Of a stretch of DNA of 25,671 nt, positions 15,356-22,941 are shown piece by piece. The position numbers and the translations under genes are program-made. The stretch covers positions 1 through 25,671 of the IMG/VR virus record IMGVR_UViG_3300009146_000032; one strand, given 5' to 3'. This stretch comes from a virus. The notes below the pieces were generated by a model. It was given only the letters and a program-made list of their open reading frames with translations. It was not told where the DNA came from and did no database searches. The stretch's first letter is position 1. Each line of letters starts with the position of its first letter.

Positions 15356-16233
15356 TGCTGCTCCTGCGCCTGGGCGCCGACCGCCTCGACCTCTCCGACT
15401 ATGAAGCCAACGGCGTGTATGTCGCCAAGGTCGACATCGGCCAACCAGCGGTGCGCGAGGTCGCCTACGACCTGCCCGACCGCGACGGCACCCTCGACCT
15501 GACCGCCTACGTCGGCGCCCGGCTCATCACCCTCTCAGGGCAGATCATCGCCTCGCCGGCTGCCGGCACCCGCCAGCAGATCATCGACCGGCTATCCCTG
15601 TTCTGCCGGCCCGGCGTCCGCCCGACCCTCACCGTCGCCCTCAACGACGACATCCCCCGCACGATCGCCCTGCGCGGCGACCAGTGCGCCGCACCCATCG
15701 AACGCCCGGGCCGCTGCCCGTTCGCCGCGTCCTGGAAAGCACCCGATCCCCGGTTCTACCGGGCCGACGCCGCCGGTAACCCGGTCGTCTCGTCGGTCAC
15801 CGTGTACCCGCCGATGTCGACCAGCCAAGGGCGCGCCTACGCGCTCGTGTTCCCCCGCGTGTACCCATCGAGCTGGGGAGGATCCGGGTTCGCCGTCGCG
15901 CACGTCCACGGCGACTATCCGACGTGGCCGATCTACACGATCCGCGGGCCGGCGACGAACCCGATCGTGACCACGAGCGACCCGGCCGGGAACACGTCGG
16001 CGGTCGCGTTCTCGACGCTGATCCTCGGGATGGGCGACTACCTCACCGTCGACACCGCGGCCCGGGCCGTGTGGCTGAACGGCGACCGGAACGCAGACCG
16101 GTACTCGACCCTCGACGTCGCCCGAACCAGGTGGGGACCGCTGCACCCCGGTGACACGACCGTCACGTTCAACGCGCAGACCTTCGCGTCGCCAGCGCAG
16201 CTCGACGTCTCCTGGACCGACGCCTACCTATGA
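15355..16233 (+). CDS. Distal tail protein (Dit-like)
   Basis: Dit forms the hub between tail tube and tip. The 292-residue protein follows the tape measure with a TGATG overlap. The N-terminal half has the siphovirus tail-component pattern: 'LGADRLDLSDYEANGVYVAK', 'REVAYDLPDRDGTLDLTAYV', 'RLITLSGQIIA', 'ALRGDQCAAPIERPGRCPF' with 'ASWKAPDPRFY'. The C-terminal half is a beta-rich domain with 'DYPTWPIYTIRGPATNP' and 'YLTVDTAARAVWLNGD', which fits the C-terminal domain of Dit-like proteins. ATG at 15355 is forced by the overlap. Confidence 0.82.
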   Translation: MLLLRLGADRLDLSDYEANGVYVAKVDIGQPAVREVAYDLPDRDGTLDLTAYVGARLITLSGQIIASPAAGTRQQIIDRLSLFCRPGVRPTLTVALNDDIPRTIALRGDQCAAPIERPGRCPFAASWKAPDPRFYRADAAGNPVVSSVTVYPPMSTSQGRAYALVFPRVYPSSWGGSGFAVAHVHGDYPTWPIYTIRGPATNPIVTTSDPAGNTSAVAFSTLILGMGDYLTVDTAARAVWLNGDRNADRYSTLDVARTRWGPLHPGDTTVTFNAQTFASPAQLDVSWTDAYL

Positions 16234-16243
16234 AGGGGACCTG

Positions 16244-17221
16244 ATGGCCCGAACGAGAACCGCACCCGAGGGCGAAGCCGGGTTCCCGACGCTCACCGAC
16301 GTCACGGTCAACCCGCTCGCCCTCACCGGCCTGAGCCAGCCGCTGTGGCTGCAGAACTCGACGTACCCGGCCGCCCTCGACCGTCAGCTGATCACCGCCG
16401 CGTTCCGGCCCGGCGTGGTTGGCCTGACCGAGCTCGCCGTGACGCAACGGGCCGCCGGCGCGAACTTCTCGGTCGACGTCGCCGCCGGCCGGGCGGTTGT
16501 CCCCGTCACCGACGCACCGAACCTCGGCTCGGCGCTGTGCGCCTCGACGGCGGTGAACAACCTGACCGTCGCCGGCGCGCCCGGTGCCGGCCTGTCGCGC
16601 ATCGACCTCGTGATCGCCCGGGTCTACGACGCGTCCGTGATCGGTGGGTCGATCAACGGATGGCAGCTGGAGATCGTCACCGGCACCCCGGCGGCATCCC
16701 CGGCCGCGCCGGCTCTACCGGCGTCGTCACTCGAACTCGCCCGGATCGCCGTCGCATCAGGACAGGCATCGGTCACGACGGCGAACATCACCGACCGCCG
16801 CGTCCAGTCCTCGTCAGCAGGTGGCCCGGTCGAGCGGTTCGTGTACACGTCGCCGAACGTCAACGTGGGCGCGAGCCAGAGCTTCACGCTCACCACCTTC
16901 ACGATGCCGTTCGCCGGTTCGATCATCGCCGAGTTCGTCGCGACCTGGGATACGGCGTTCGGCACATCGGCGCTGGTCGCCGGCACCGGGCAGCTGACGA
17001 CGTCGACCCCGGCGGCCGCCGTCACGAACCTGGGCCTGGGTCCCCGGAGTCCCGCGAGCAGCTATTGCGGTCAGTGCACGATGTTCGGCAAATGGGCGAG
17101 CATCGCCGCCGGCACCGCGGTCACCATCGCCGGCGCCTTCGCGTCCACCCTCGGTGGCACCGACCCCGTGAAGCTCCTTCACGTCGCCGGGACTGTCCGG
17201 CTGGTTCCGTTCGAGTTCTGA
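16244..17221 (+). CDS. Minor tail protein, possible host-binding tip protein
   Basis: The 325-residue protein begins with the pattern seen in actinophage minor tail proteins: 'NPLALTGLSQPLWLQNSTYP', 'AALDRQLITAAF', 'VTQRAAGANFSVDVAAGRAV', 'SRIDLVIARVYD', 'LEIVTGTPAASPAAPALPAS' and 'ITDRR' (about 20-190). The C-terminal 130 residues ('FVYTSPNVNVGASQSFTLTT' and beyond) are a separate beta-rich domain that could bind the host surface. ATG at 16244 has GAAGGGG about six bases upstream. It is followed by an overlapping gene for a second tip protein. Confidence 0.75.
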   Translation: MARTRTAPEGEAGFPTLTDVTVNPLALTGLSQPLWLQNSTYPAALDRQLITAAFRPGVVGLTELAVTQRAAGANFSVDVAAGRAVVPVTDAPNLGSALCASTAVNNLTVAGAPGAGLSRIDLVIARVYDASVIGGSINGWQLEIVTGTPAASPAAPALPASSLELARIAVASGQASVTTANITDRRVQSSSAGGPVERFVYTSPNVNVGASQSFTLTTFTMPFAGSIIAEFVATWDTAFGTSALVAGTGQLTTSTPAAAVTNLGLGPRSPASSYCGQCTMFGKWASIAAGTAVTIAGAFASTLGGTDPVKLLHVAGTVRLVPFEF

Positions 17222-18294
17222 TGCCGCCGTACTACCAGTTCGTGTTGACCCAGCCGGCATCCGCCGGCGGGTCCTCGCTCGCCGAGTTGACCGAGGCAAG
17301 GTCGCGGCGGCTCGACTTCGGGCTCGACGACGACGCCAAGGCGTCCTGGACGCTGCCGGGCCGGCACCAGCAGACCGCGCTGATCGATGAGATCGAGAAC
17401 GACGTCGTCGTCGCCCGGGACGGCGTCGCTCTGTTCCGTGGTCGCATCAACGCCAGCGACGACACAGTCTCGGCGAACGTGCATACCTGCACCTTCAACG
17501 CGGTCGACTACCGCGGGCTGCTCGCCCGCCGCATCCTCTGGCCCACCTCGACCGCCACGTTCACCCAGATCGACCAGGCGCAGATCGCCGCCACCCTCAT
17601 CAACGAGTCCCAGGCGCTCGGCACGCTCGGCATCATCGCCTCGCCGGCCGCCACCGGCGTGAAGCGTGACCGCACCTACGACGTCGGATCCACGATCGGC
17701 GAGCTCATCGCGTCGCTCGGCCGGGTCATCAACGGGTTCGAGTGGGACATCTCCCCGACGCTCGCCCTCAGGATCTTCTATCCCCAGCGCGGCGTGGTGA
17801 CCCCCGTGTTCGTCGCCGAGTACGGCCGCAACGTCACCGACGTGCGCCGCACCGTCGCCTCCGGGGACTTCGCCAACGCCATCCGGTACTCCGGCAAGGA
17901 CGGCGTCGCCTCGGCCATCCGGGTCATCACCCCCGGCCCGGAGGGCCGCTGGGAACGCCAGCTCGGCAACCCCGACGTCACCACCGCCGGCGCCGTCAAC
18001 GACCAGGCCGACGGCGCCATCGCCGCCGTCTCCACCATCACGCCCGCTTACAGCGTCACGTTGGCGCCCGGCGTGTGGGCGCCCGGCGTCGTGTGGCTGG
18101 GCGACACCGTCCGCCTGCTCGTGCGCTCCGGGCGCCTCGACGTGAACACGACCGCCCGGGTCGTCGGCGCCTCGATCGACATCGGCGACCACGGCGAAGA
18201 GCAGGTCAGCCTGCAGCTCGCCCGCTACCGCGGGAGCCTCCCGGCCCGGCTCGCCGACTACCAGTACCGCCTCGACCGCCTCGAAAGGAGCTGA
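17221..18294 (+). CDS. Tail tip hub protein, Tal/Gp37-like
   Basis: ATG at 17221 overlaps the previous stop. The 357-residue protein resembles the hub proteins of actinophage tails (Gp37-like / Tal N-terminal domains): 'TLPGRHQQTALIDEIENDVV', 'VARDGVALFRGRI', 'HTCTFNAVDYRGLLARRIL', 'GSTIGELIASLGRVINGFEW', 'GDFANAIRYSGKDG' and 'HGEEQVSLQLARYRG'. Such proteins form the trimeric tip. No enzymatic domain is fused. The end has an AAAGGAG that serves the next small gene. Confidence 0.75.
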   Translation: MPPYYQFVLTQPASAGGSSLAELTEARSRRLDFGLDDDAKASWTLPGRHQQTALIDEIENDVVVARDGVALFRGRINASDDTVSANVHTCTFNAVDYRGLLARRILWPTSTATFTQIDQAQIAATLINESQALGTLGIIASPAATGVKRDRTYDVGSTIGELIASLGRVINGFEWDISPTLALRIFYPQRGVVTPVFVAEYGRNVTDVRRTVASGDFANAIRYSGKDGVASAIRVITPGPEGRWERQLGNPDVTTAGAVNDQADGAIAAVSTITPAYSVTLAPGVWAPGVVWLGDTVRLLVRSGRLDVNTTARVVGASIDIGDHGEEQVSLQLARYRGSLPARLADYQYRLDRLERS

Positions 18295-18296
18295 CC

Positions 18297-18449
18297 ATGT
18301 CCAAGGGCAAGAAGTCCGGCCAGTCCGCCAAGGACCCGGACGCCTACGACACGATGCGCGACAAGGGCATGTCCAAGGGCAAAGCCGCCCGGGTCTCGAA
18401 CGCCCAGCGCACCAAGGGCCGCCGGCCCAACAAGCGCGGCAGCCGGTAG
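18297..18449 (+). CDS. Small basic protein, 50 aa
   Basis: ATG at 18297 follows AAAGGAG six bases upstream, one of the best ribosome-binding sites in the window. The 50-residue product is very basic and contains 'KDPDAYDTMRDKGMSKGKAA' with 'RVSNAQ', which resembles a family of short proteins with a KDPxxYxxLRDxGMSKxKAARIAN core (remembered as DUF7218, uncertain). Its role is unknown; nucleic-acid binding is likely from charge. It ends the plus-strand operon with TAG at 18447-18449, directly abutting the minus-strand stop. Confidence 0.75.
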   Translation: MSKGKKSGQSAKDPDAYDTMRDKGMSKGKAARVSNAQRTKGRRPNKRGSR

Positions 18450-18872
18450 TCAGCGCTCGGCGTCGGCCAGCTCTTCGGCCAGCCGGTCCCGCAGCGCCCG
18501 CAACGTCACGCCGGCCCGGTGGCCGTCCCGGTAGAACTGGCGGCCTGTCAGCTCGCCAGGGTCGCCGGCCAGACCCTGGACGAGGGCAAGGGCGAAGTCG
18601 GCCCGGTCGCGCTCGTCCATCGGCGTGGGCCGGCCCGGGTTCCCTGAAGGGCGGCCTTGCTCGACGAAGCGGATCAGCTCCTCGAGGCGTTCGGCCACGA
18701 CCAGCGCCGTCCGGTGCAGGGATAGCTCGCGGTGTAGTTCGTCGCGCGGCACGGCCCGATAGAGCTGTCCGCCCTGGGCGCCACCTGGCGCCAGTGTCAC
18801 CTCAGCGGCGAACGTGCCGTTGACGAACACCTGCCCGTTCGGGTGCACCTCGACCGCGACCGGCGAGTCCAT
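18450..18872 (-). CDS. Hypothetical protein, 140 aa
   Basis: This is the last gene of the minus-strand operon. ATG at 18872 overlaps the previous stop (TGATG). The protein has a beta-rich start ('VAVEVHPNGQVFVNGTFAAE', 'VTLAPGG'), a middle helix 'LSLHRTALVVAERLEELIRF', a Pro/Gly linker, and a helical end with 'DFALALVQGLAGDPG' and 'LRALRDRLAEELADAER'. I do not recognise the family. Its TGA (18452-18450) touches the TAG of the convergent 50-residue gene with no base between. Confidence 0.7.
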   Translation of the reverse strand: MDSPVAVEVHPNGQVFVNGTFAAEVTLAPGGAQGGQLYRAVPRDELHRELSLHRTALVVAERLEELIRFVEQGRPSGNPGRPTPMDERDRADFALALVQGLAGDPGELTGRQFYRDGHRAGVTLRALRDRLAEELADAER

Positions 18873-19678
18873 CAGCCGGCCAGCTGCTCGTCGACGGCGG
18901 CCTCGACGTCCCGCAGCTCGGCCAGCACCCGGTTCGAGCGGGCCAGGGTGGCCTGCTCGCCGCCGGCGGCCCGCGCCCGGGTCCAACGGTCGTCGCGGCG
19001 CTCGCCGGTGATGGCGGCCTGGCGCATGTGCTTGAGGGCGAGCTTGTAGGTCGTCGACCCGGATCCGTGCAGCGGGGTGGGCGATCCCTGCAGCGGCGTG
19101 TACCGCAGGATCGTGCCGTGGTGCAGCGCGGCGTACTCGACGACGAACCGCATGAGCGGCGTCAGCTCGGCGAGGTCGGCCCAGCGCTGCAGGTCGAGGC
19201 GCAGCTCGACCCGGTTGTAGTCCTCGAACCCGGGATTGAAGCGCAGCCAGTTGCCGGCGGCTAGGTGCTCGCCGCGGCCCAGCTCGGCCCGGCGGCGCAC
19301 GCACCGCCCGAGTTCCCGGCCGACGTTGCGGTCCATGTACAGCCACGCCCACGACAGGATCGACCGGCCACCGTCGGGCTCCCAGGCGATGGCCGCCGAC
19401 ATGATGGCGTCGATGGCCACGTCCATCAGGTCCTCCTCGTCCCGGCCGCCCAGCAGCCGCCGCGACGCCAGGTACTTGCGGGCCAGCGCGACTGGGTCCC
19501 GGATGGGTTCCAGACCGCGGGCCAGGCGCTGGCGGGTCTCCTCGAGGTCGTAGGCCGGGCGCATGCCGGCGGTCGGGTCGCCGTACCGTCGCCAGCGGTC
19601 GTAGTGGGCCTCGCACCATCCCCGGGCCATGGCCAGCTCGTCGCAGCCCTCGATCGAGCAACGCTGTGGCGGCTTCAC
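18872..19678 (-). CDS. Zinc-finger protein with sigma-factor-like segments
   Basis: GTG at 19678 overlaps the previous stop. The 268-residue protein starts with a CxxxxC-x9-CxxH finger (C7, C12, C22, H25) followed by 'WRRYGDP', a module often found at the front of phage HNH or DNA-binding proteins. Residues 62-130 then resemble sigma-70 region 2: 'RDEEDLMDVAIDAIMSAAIA', 'WEPDGGRSILSWAWLYMDRN'. Residues about 165-222 could be a region 4-like helical part ending 'GSTTYKLALKHMRQA'. If true, it may direct RNA polymerase to late promoters. The match is by eye and the zinc finger is unusual for sigma factors, so the function is an inference; a DNA-binding protein of another type is possible. Confidence 0.6.
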   Translation of the reverse strand: MKPPQRCSIEGCDELAMARGWCEAHYDRWRRYGDPTAGMRPAYDLEETRQRLARGLEPIRDPVALARKYLASRRLLGGRDEEDLMDVAIDAIMSAAIAWEPDGGRSILSWAWLYMDRNVGRELGRCVRRRAELGRGEHLAAGNWLRFNPGFEDYNRVELRLDLQRWADLAELTPLMRFVVEYAALHHGTILRYTPLQGSPTPLHGSGSTTYKLALKHMRQAAITGERRDDRWTRARAAGGEQATLARSNRVLAELRDVEAAVDEQLAG

Positions 19679-20094
19679 ACCGAGGCCTTCAGGTCGATGC
19701 AGTCGGCGGGGGAGCGGGCTCCGCAGCCGGCGTGGAAGTGGATCCCGAACAGGTCCATGCCGCCGGCGGCGACCATCGAGGCCAGGGCGACACCCTCGGC
19801 GAGATGGTTGAACGCCTCGGCCGTCCCCGGCGTCGGCCCGGTTACGTGACCGTCACCCGTCTTGCGGGCCTTCGTGCCCTTGGTGCGGTAGAGGATGCAG
19901 TCGCCGTGCGCCGCCACGACGTCGCCGCACACCTTGGCCCGCTCGCACATCTGGTCCGCCGGCGCACCGTGCCACTTCAACTGCCACAGCGGCACCGCGA
20001 TACGCAACGCCATCACCAGCGCCTCGTTCCAACAACTGCCGGTTCCCGCTCGGCCGTCCGCCTGCAGTTTCCCGATCGCACCGTCGAGGCCCAT
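19675..20094 (-). CDS. Hypothetical protein, 139 aa
   Basis: The family is not recognised. ATG at 20094 is preferred; TGA at 19675-19677 overlaps the next GTG. Visible segments are 'GSCWNEALVMALRIAVPLWQ', 'LKWHGAPADQMCERAKVCGD' with several Cys, 'DCILYRTKGTKARKTG', 'TPGTAEAFNHLAEGVALASM' and 'MDLFGIHFHAGCGARSPADC'. The conserved-looking Cys and His could bind metal. There is no membrane segment. It lies between the broken small gene and the zinc-finger protein. Confidence 0.65.
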   Translation of the reverse strand: MGLDGAIGKLQADGRAGTGSCWNEALVMALRIAVPLWQLKWHGAPADQMCERAKVCGDVVAAHGDCILYRTKGTKARKTGDGHVTGPTPGTAEAFNHLAEGVALASMVAAGGMDLFGIHFHAGCGARSPADCIDLKASV

Positions 20095-20100
20095 ATGCAG

Positions 20101-20358
20101 TTATCCCCGCCGCCGGTGGCCGGCGGCCCGGCAGATATCGAAGATGAGGGCGATCTGCTGGTAGTTCCCGACGTCCCACTCGGCGACCAGCTCGAACAGG
20201 TCGCGGGGCTTGCCGATCTCGGAGAACGGGCTGGGCGACACACCGGGCCAGCGCCGGGTCGTGGGCCGCGGCAGGTTCCGGTACCAGGTGTCGGCCACCG
20301 CCCGGCATCGCTCACACGTGTCCGGTGCCGTCGATCTTGGCCCGGGCACGGCGAACAC
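20101..20358 (-). CDS. C-terminal part of an apparently frameshifted gene
   Basis: The frame from GTG 20358 gives 85 residues, but its first 15 codons have poor third positions. Clear coding begins at 'DTCERCRAVADTWYRNLP' with a CxxC, then 'TRRWPGVSPSPFSEIGKPRD', 'LFELVAEWDVGNYQQIALIF' and 'DICRAAGH'. Stop is TAA at 20101-20103. The upstream piece 20312-20416, in another frame, seems to supply the N-terminus; a repaired protein would be about 110 residues. The function is unknown. Confidence 0.55.
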   Translation of the reverse strand: MFAVPGPRSTAPDTCERCRAVADTWYRNLPRPTTRRWPGVSPSPFSEIGKPRDLFELVAEWDVGNYQQIALIFDICRAAGHRRRG

Positions 20359-20416
20359 TGTCGGTGGCCATCGTCCGCAGCTGGCCGGCCGTGCTCGTGT
20401 CGCAGGTCGTGGTCAT
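20312..20416 (-). pseudogene. N-terminal part of the same gene, broken at about 20314
   Basis: ATG at 20416, preceded by GGGTGAG, opens a 34-residue frame with almost perfect G/C third positions: 'TTTCDTSTAGQLRTMATDSV', 'RRARAKIDGTGHV', then TGA at 20314-20312. Just there (minus-strand text CACGTGTGAG) the other frame takes over with TGTGAGCGATGC = CERC. Two bases missing from a GTGTGT run, or one extra base, would explain it. It may instead be a separate microprotein overlapping the next gene. Confidence 0.45.
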
Positions 20417-20450
20417 CTCACCCGGCACCGGGGTTCATGAAGGCCAGAGC

Positions 20451-20837
20451 CTAGAGACGGCCCTCGCCGGCGCCGGGGACCGTTGCGTTACCGAACCCAC
20501 CGTCGACGGCCGCGGTGCGCCGGCTGTGACAGGGCGTGCACCGGGCCTGCAGCCACTGGTCGCCGTCGGGGTCGACGACGCCGGCGGCCACCAGCTGCCG
20601 GCGGGAGACGGGCGCGTGGTCGGACTGGGTGGCCCGGGCGCCGCAGTCGACGCAGAACGGGTGCCGGGTCAGGTGCTCGGCCGACCGGGCCGCCCAGGCG
20701 CGGCCGTACCCACGGGCCGACGGCGTCCCCCGGGCGACCTCGGCCCGGCGGTCACAGTCGCTGCAGCGTCCCCGCCCGGGTGGCGGCCGTCCCGGGCACC
20801 CAGGTGTCGAGCAGCGCCGTGCGGGCCGGGCCGGCAC
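20451..20837 (-). CDS. HNH endonuclease, HK97 gp74-like
   Basis: HNH proteins of this type work with the terminase of cos phages and are needed for packaging cuts. The 128-residue product has zinc-binding Cys pairs (C9/C14, C25/C28, C62/C65, C100/C103), 'SDHAPVSRR' carrying the catalytic DH (D73, H74) and 'CTPCHSRRTAAVDGGFG' with the final His (H104). GTG at 20837 is used; AGGAAG in the palindrome upstream is its likely ribosome-binding site. Unusually it is far from the terminase, in the lysis operon on the other strand. Confidence 0.85.
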   Translation of the reverse strand: MPARPARRCSTPGCPGRPPPGRGRCSDCDRRAEVARGTPSARGYGRAWAARSAEHLTRHPFCVDCGARATQSDHAPVSRRQLVAAGVVDPDGDQWLQARCTPCHSRRTAAVDGGFGNATVPGAGEGRL

Positions 20838-20839
20838 CG

Positions 20840-20855
20840 GTAGGAATCTTCCTAC
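20840..20855. repeat. 16-bp palindrome spanning holin stop and HNH ribosome-binding site
   Basis: GTAGGAA, two bases, TTCCTAC is a perfect inverted repeat. In the minus direction it contains the TAG stop of the holin-like gene and the AGGAAG that precedes the HNH GTG. Folding would hide the ribosome-binding site, so translation of the upstream gene could couple or limit HNH synthesis. A protein-binding site is also possible. Confidence 0.45.
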
Positions 20856-21124
20856 GTCTTGGCTGAGGGGTGGGCGGCCCAGCCGAGGACGGCGCCGATG
20901 ATCAGCGACAGCTGGGTGTCGAGGACCTGGGCGAGAGCGGAGCGGTCGGCCTCGGGCCGGAAGACGGCCAGCGCGGCGAGGGTGACGACGCTGATGAGGA
21001 GCAACGCCGCGGCGATCTTGCCGAAGATCAGCAGGAGCTCGTCGGCGGCCTCACGCCTCGGCTCGGCGGTCACCTCGAGCTCGACGGGCTCGCCTGGAGG
21101 GGTCAGGTCACCGGTGCTGTCCAT
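20852..21124 (-). CDS. Holin-like membrane protein, 90 aa
   Basis: It lies directly after the endolysin and overlaps its end by 22 bases. Residues 1-30 are acidic and cytoplasmic-looking, residues about 30-56 form a hydrophobic helix ('LLIFGKIAAALLLISVVTLA') and about 70-84 a second ('TQLSLIIGAVLGWAA'), ending in a short polar tail. Two spans, small size and the endolysin neighbour support a holin, which would make membrane lesions to release the lysin. There is no sequence-level family match that I can name. Confidence 0.65.
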   Translation of the reverse strand: MDSTGDLTPPGEPVELEVTAEPRREAADELLLIFGKIAAALLLISVVTLAALAVFRPEADRSALAQVLDTQLSLIIGAVLGWAAHPSAKT

Positions 21125-22251
21125 GAGGCCATCCAGGTCTGGGGGCCGACGACGCCGTCGACGGTGAGGTTCTTGTCGGCTTGGAACGACTTGCAGATCC
21201 CGAGGCTCTCGCGGCCGTACCAGCCGTCGGTGTCGAGGCGCCATCCGCGGGCGGCCATCTGGGTCTGCCACTGGGTCACGTCGCCGCCGTGCAGCATCGG
21301 GTCGGCCAGCAGCAGGTACCGGCCGGGCCACGCCGGTGACGGCCCGGGCGCCGGCGTCGCCGGGCGCGCCCAGGCGTAGGCCTCGGAGATCACGTGCATC
21401 GTGGCCGGCCCAGCCACGCCGTCGACGACCAGGCCGTGAGCGGCCTGCAGGGCACGCACCGCCGTGTCGGTGTCGCCGCCGAACACGCCGTCGGCGCCCG
21501 CGGGCCCGCACGGGTAGCCCATCCCGATCAGCAGCTCCTGCAACATCTTCACGATCCCGCCCGACATGCCCATCCGCAACATGCCGTCCTGCTGCGGCTC
21601 GGTCGGGGTGCCGACGCCGGTGGGCGGCGGGATCGGCCGGCCCTGCCCGGCGAGGATCTCGAGCACGAGATCCCGGATCCGGTGGGCGTTGATCTTGCCG
21701 GCGTCCCAGTGGTCGTTGAACGGGATGTACACGTGCGCCGCGATGCCGTCGAAGCGCTTCCACGCCTCCGGGCTCATCCGCTGCGGCGCCGACTCGGTGG
21801 CCAGCGTCCCGGACAGGGAGCCCATGTCGGGCGTGTTGTGCGGGTTGATCGGCACCCCGCAGCCGATGACGTCGGCGATCACGTCGGCGATCTGGTAGAG
21901 CGTGTCGTCGTCCCAGCTGGCGGTCTCGGCGGCCCGACCGCAGATCTCCATCTGGATGGCCCGACCCCGGTTCGTCTGCCACCCGGCCCGGCCGCCCTTG
22001 AGGGCGCACGCCGACCAGTCGAGCGGGATGTACTGCACCCGCCGCCGGGTGCCCATCGGGTCGATCGTGAGGTGCGGCGCCGAGCACGGCTTGCCCTTGA
22101 ACAGGTTGTTGATCCCGTTGATGCTGCCGGCCGGCGACTCCGTCGTGTGCAGCACGAACGCCCAGGCGTAGTCGCCGTGCATCGTGCCCGGCCCGGTACA
22201 CGACGTGATCTGCAGGCGCTCGTACTTGGCGGCCGGCAACCAGGACTGCAT
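21103..22251 (-). CDS. Endolysin: N-acetylmuramoyl-L-alanine amidase with two peptidoglycan-binding repeats
   Basis: This enzyme cuts the bond between muramic acid and the stem peptide to lyse the host. Of 382 residues, about 25-195 form an amidase-2/PGRP-type domain: likely zinc ligands H35 ('VLHTTESP'), H173 and D183 ('AHVYIPFNDHWDAGKIN'). A Pro/Gly linker follows, then two PG-binding-1 repeats: about 225-285 ('GADGVFGGDTDTAVRALQAA', 'VDGVAGPATM') and 320-377 ('TDGWYGRESLGICKSFQ', 'TVDGVVGPQTW'). ATG at 22251 overlaps the preceding stop. There is no signal peptide, consistent with holin-dependent export. Confidence 0.9.
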   Translation of the reverse strand: MQSWLPAAKYERLQITSCTGPGTMHGDYAWAFVLHTTESPAGSINGINNLFKGKPCSAPHLTIDPMGTRRRVQYIPLDWSACALKGGRAGWQTNRGRAIQMEICGRAAETASWDDDTLYQIADVIADVIGCGVPINPHNTPDMGSLSGTLATESAPQRMSPEAWKRFDGIAAHVYIPFNDHWDAGKINAHRIRDLVLEILAGQGRPIPPPTGVGTPTEPQQDGMLRMGMSGGIVKMLQELLIGMGYPCGPAGADGVFGGDTDTAVRALQAAHGLVVDGVAGPATMHVISEAYAWARPATPAPGPSPAWPGRYLLLADPMLHGGDVTQWQTQMAARGWRLDTDGWYGRESLGICKSFQADKNLTVDGVVGPQTWMASWTAPVT

Positions 22252-22466
22252 CAGACGGCCGTGACCCGCTCGACCCGGTCGGCCAACGCCCGCAGCAGCC
22301 CGGGCAGGTACTCGTCGACGGCGGGTTGCAGGACCAGCGGGCCGATGCCGACGGTGACGTGCCGGCCGGGCAGCTCGTCGTCGCCCTCGTGCGTGGCGAT
22401 GTCGGCCGCCCGCACATCGTCGGCGCTGATCACGAGCGACGCCGTGAACGGCCGGAGACCGCACAT
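22251..22466 (-). CDS. Hypothetical protein, 71 aa
   Basis: ATG at 22466 and TGA at 22253-22251 overlap the neighbours in the TGATG pattern, so this is a real member of the operon. The small acidic protein begins 'MCGLRPFTASLVISADDVRA', continues 'HEGDDELPGRHVTVGIGPLV' and ends in a helix 'LPGLLRALADRVERVTAV'. No family is recognised and there is no membrane segment. It precedes the endolysin. Confidence 0.65.
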   Translation of the reverse strand: MCGLRPFTASLVISADDVRAADIATHEGDDELPGRHVTVGIGPLVLQPAVDEYLPGLLRALADRVERVTAV

Positions 22467-22933
22467 CAGCGCTGGGACCCGAACGTGGTCTCGATGCCGC
22501 CACCCGAATCGGCGACGGCGTCAGCCGCCGCGTCCCGCCGGCGCTGCTGCCGTTCGATCTGCGGGTGTTCGAGTGGCTGTTCGAGTGTTCCGGCGTCGGC
22601 GGCCGGCGGGTCGGCCTCGAGGCGCCGGCGGGCCTCGGCCGCCAGGTCGTGGAGGCGGCCGGCGAGGATCACGATGCGCTCGCCGAACGGGTTGCGGGCC
22701 GACCGGCCGATCTGCTCGACCCGGCGGGCGAGGTCGCTCAGCTCGCGGGTGCCGAGCGTGCCGACACGCCCGGGCACGTCGGCCAGCCCGGTCATGGCCG
22801 GGTCGTCGTCCTCGTCGCCGTCGGGGTCCTCCTCGCCGGGCGTGCCGGGCTGAGGCGGCATGTCGGGACCGGCCGGCGCCGTCGGGTCGGGCTGGTCGGG
22901 CAGCGGCTGGTCGGGAGGGAAGGCGGTGCTCAT
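22466..22933 (-). CDS. Acidic proline-rich protein, 155 aa, first gene of the lysis operon
   Basis: The frame is open further upstream, but ATG at 22933 is chosen because a TANNNT element stands eight bases before it. Residues 1-50 are Pro/Asp/Glu-rich and disordered-looking ('FPPDQPLPDQPDP', 'EEDPDGDEDDD'). The middle is a helical segment ('LADVPGRVGTLGTRELSDLA', 'RRVEQIGRSARNPFGERIVI', 'LAGRLHDLAAEARRRLEAD'), then a Gln/Arg-rich stretch. The N-terminal style resembles the scaffold but the helix does not. The function is unknown. Confidence 0.7.
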   Translation of the reverse strand: MSTAFPPDQPLPDQPDPTAPAGPDMPPQPGTPGEEDPDGDEDDDPAMTGLADVPGRVGTLGTRELSDLARRVEQIGRSARNPFGERIVILAGRLHDLAAEARRRLEADPPAADAGTLEQPLEHPQIERQQRRRDAAADAVADSGGGIETTFGSQR

Positions 22934-22941
22934 GGCCGTCC

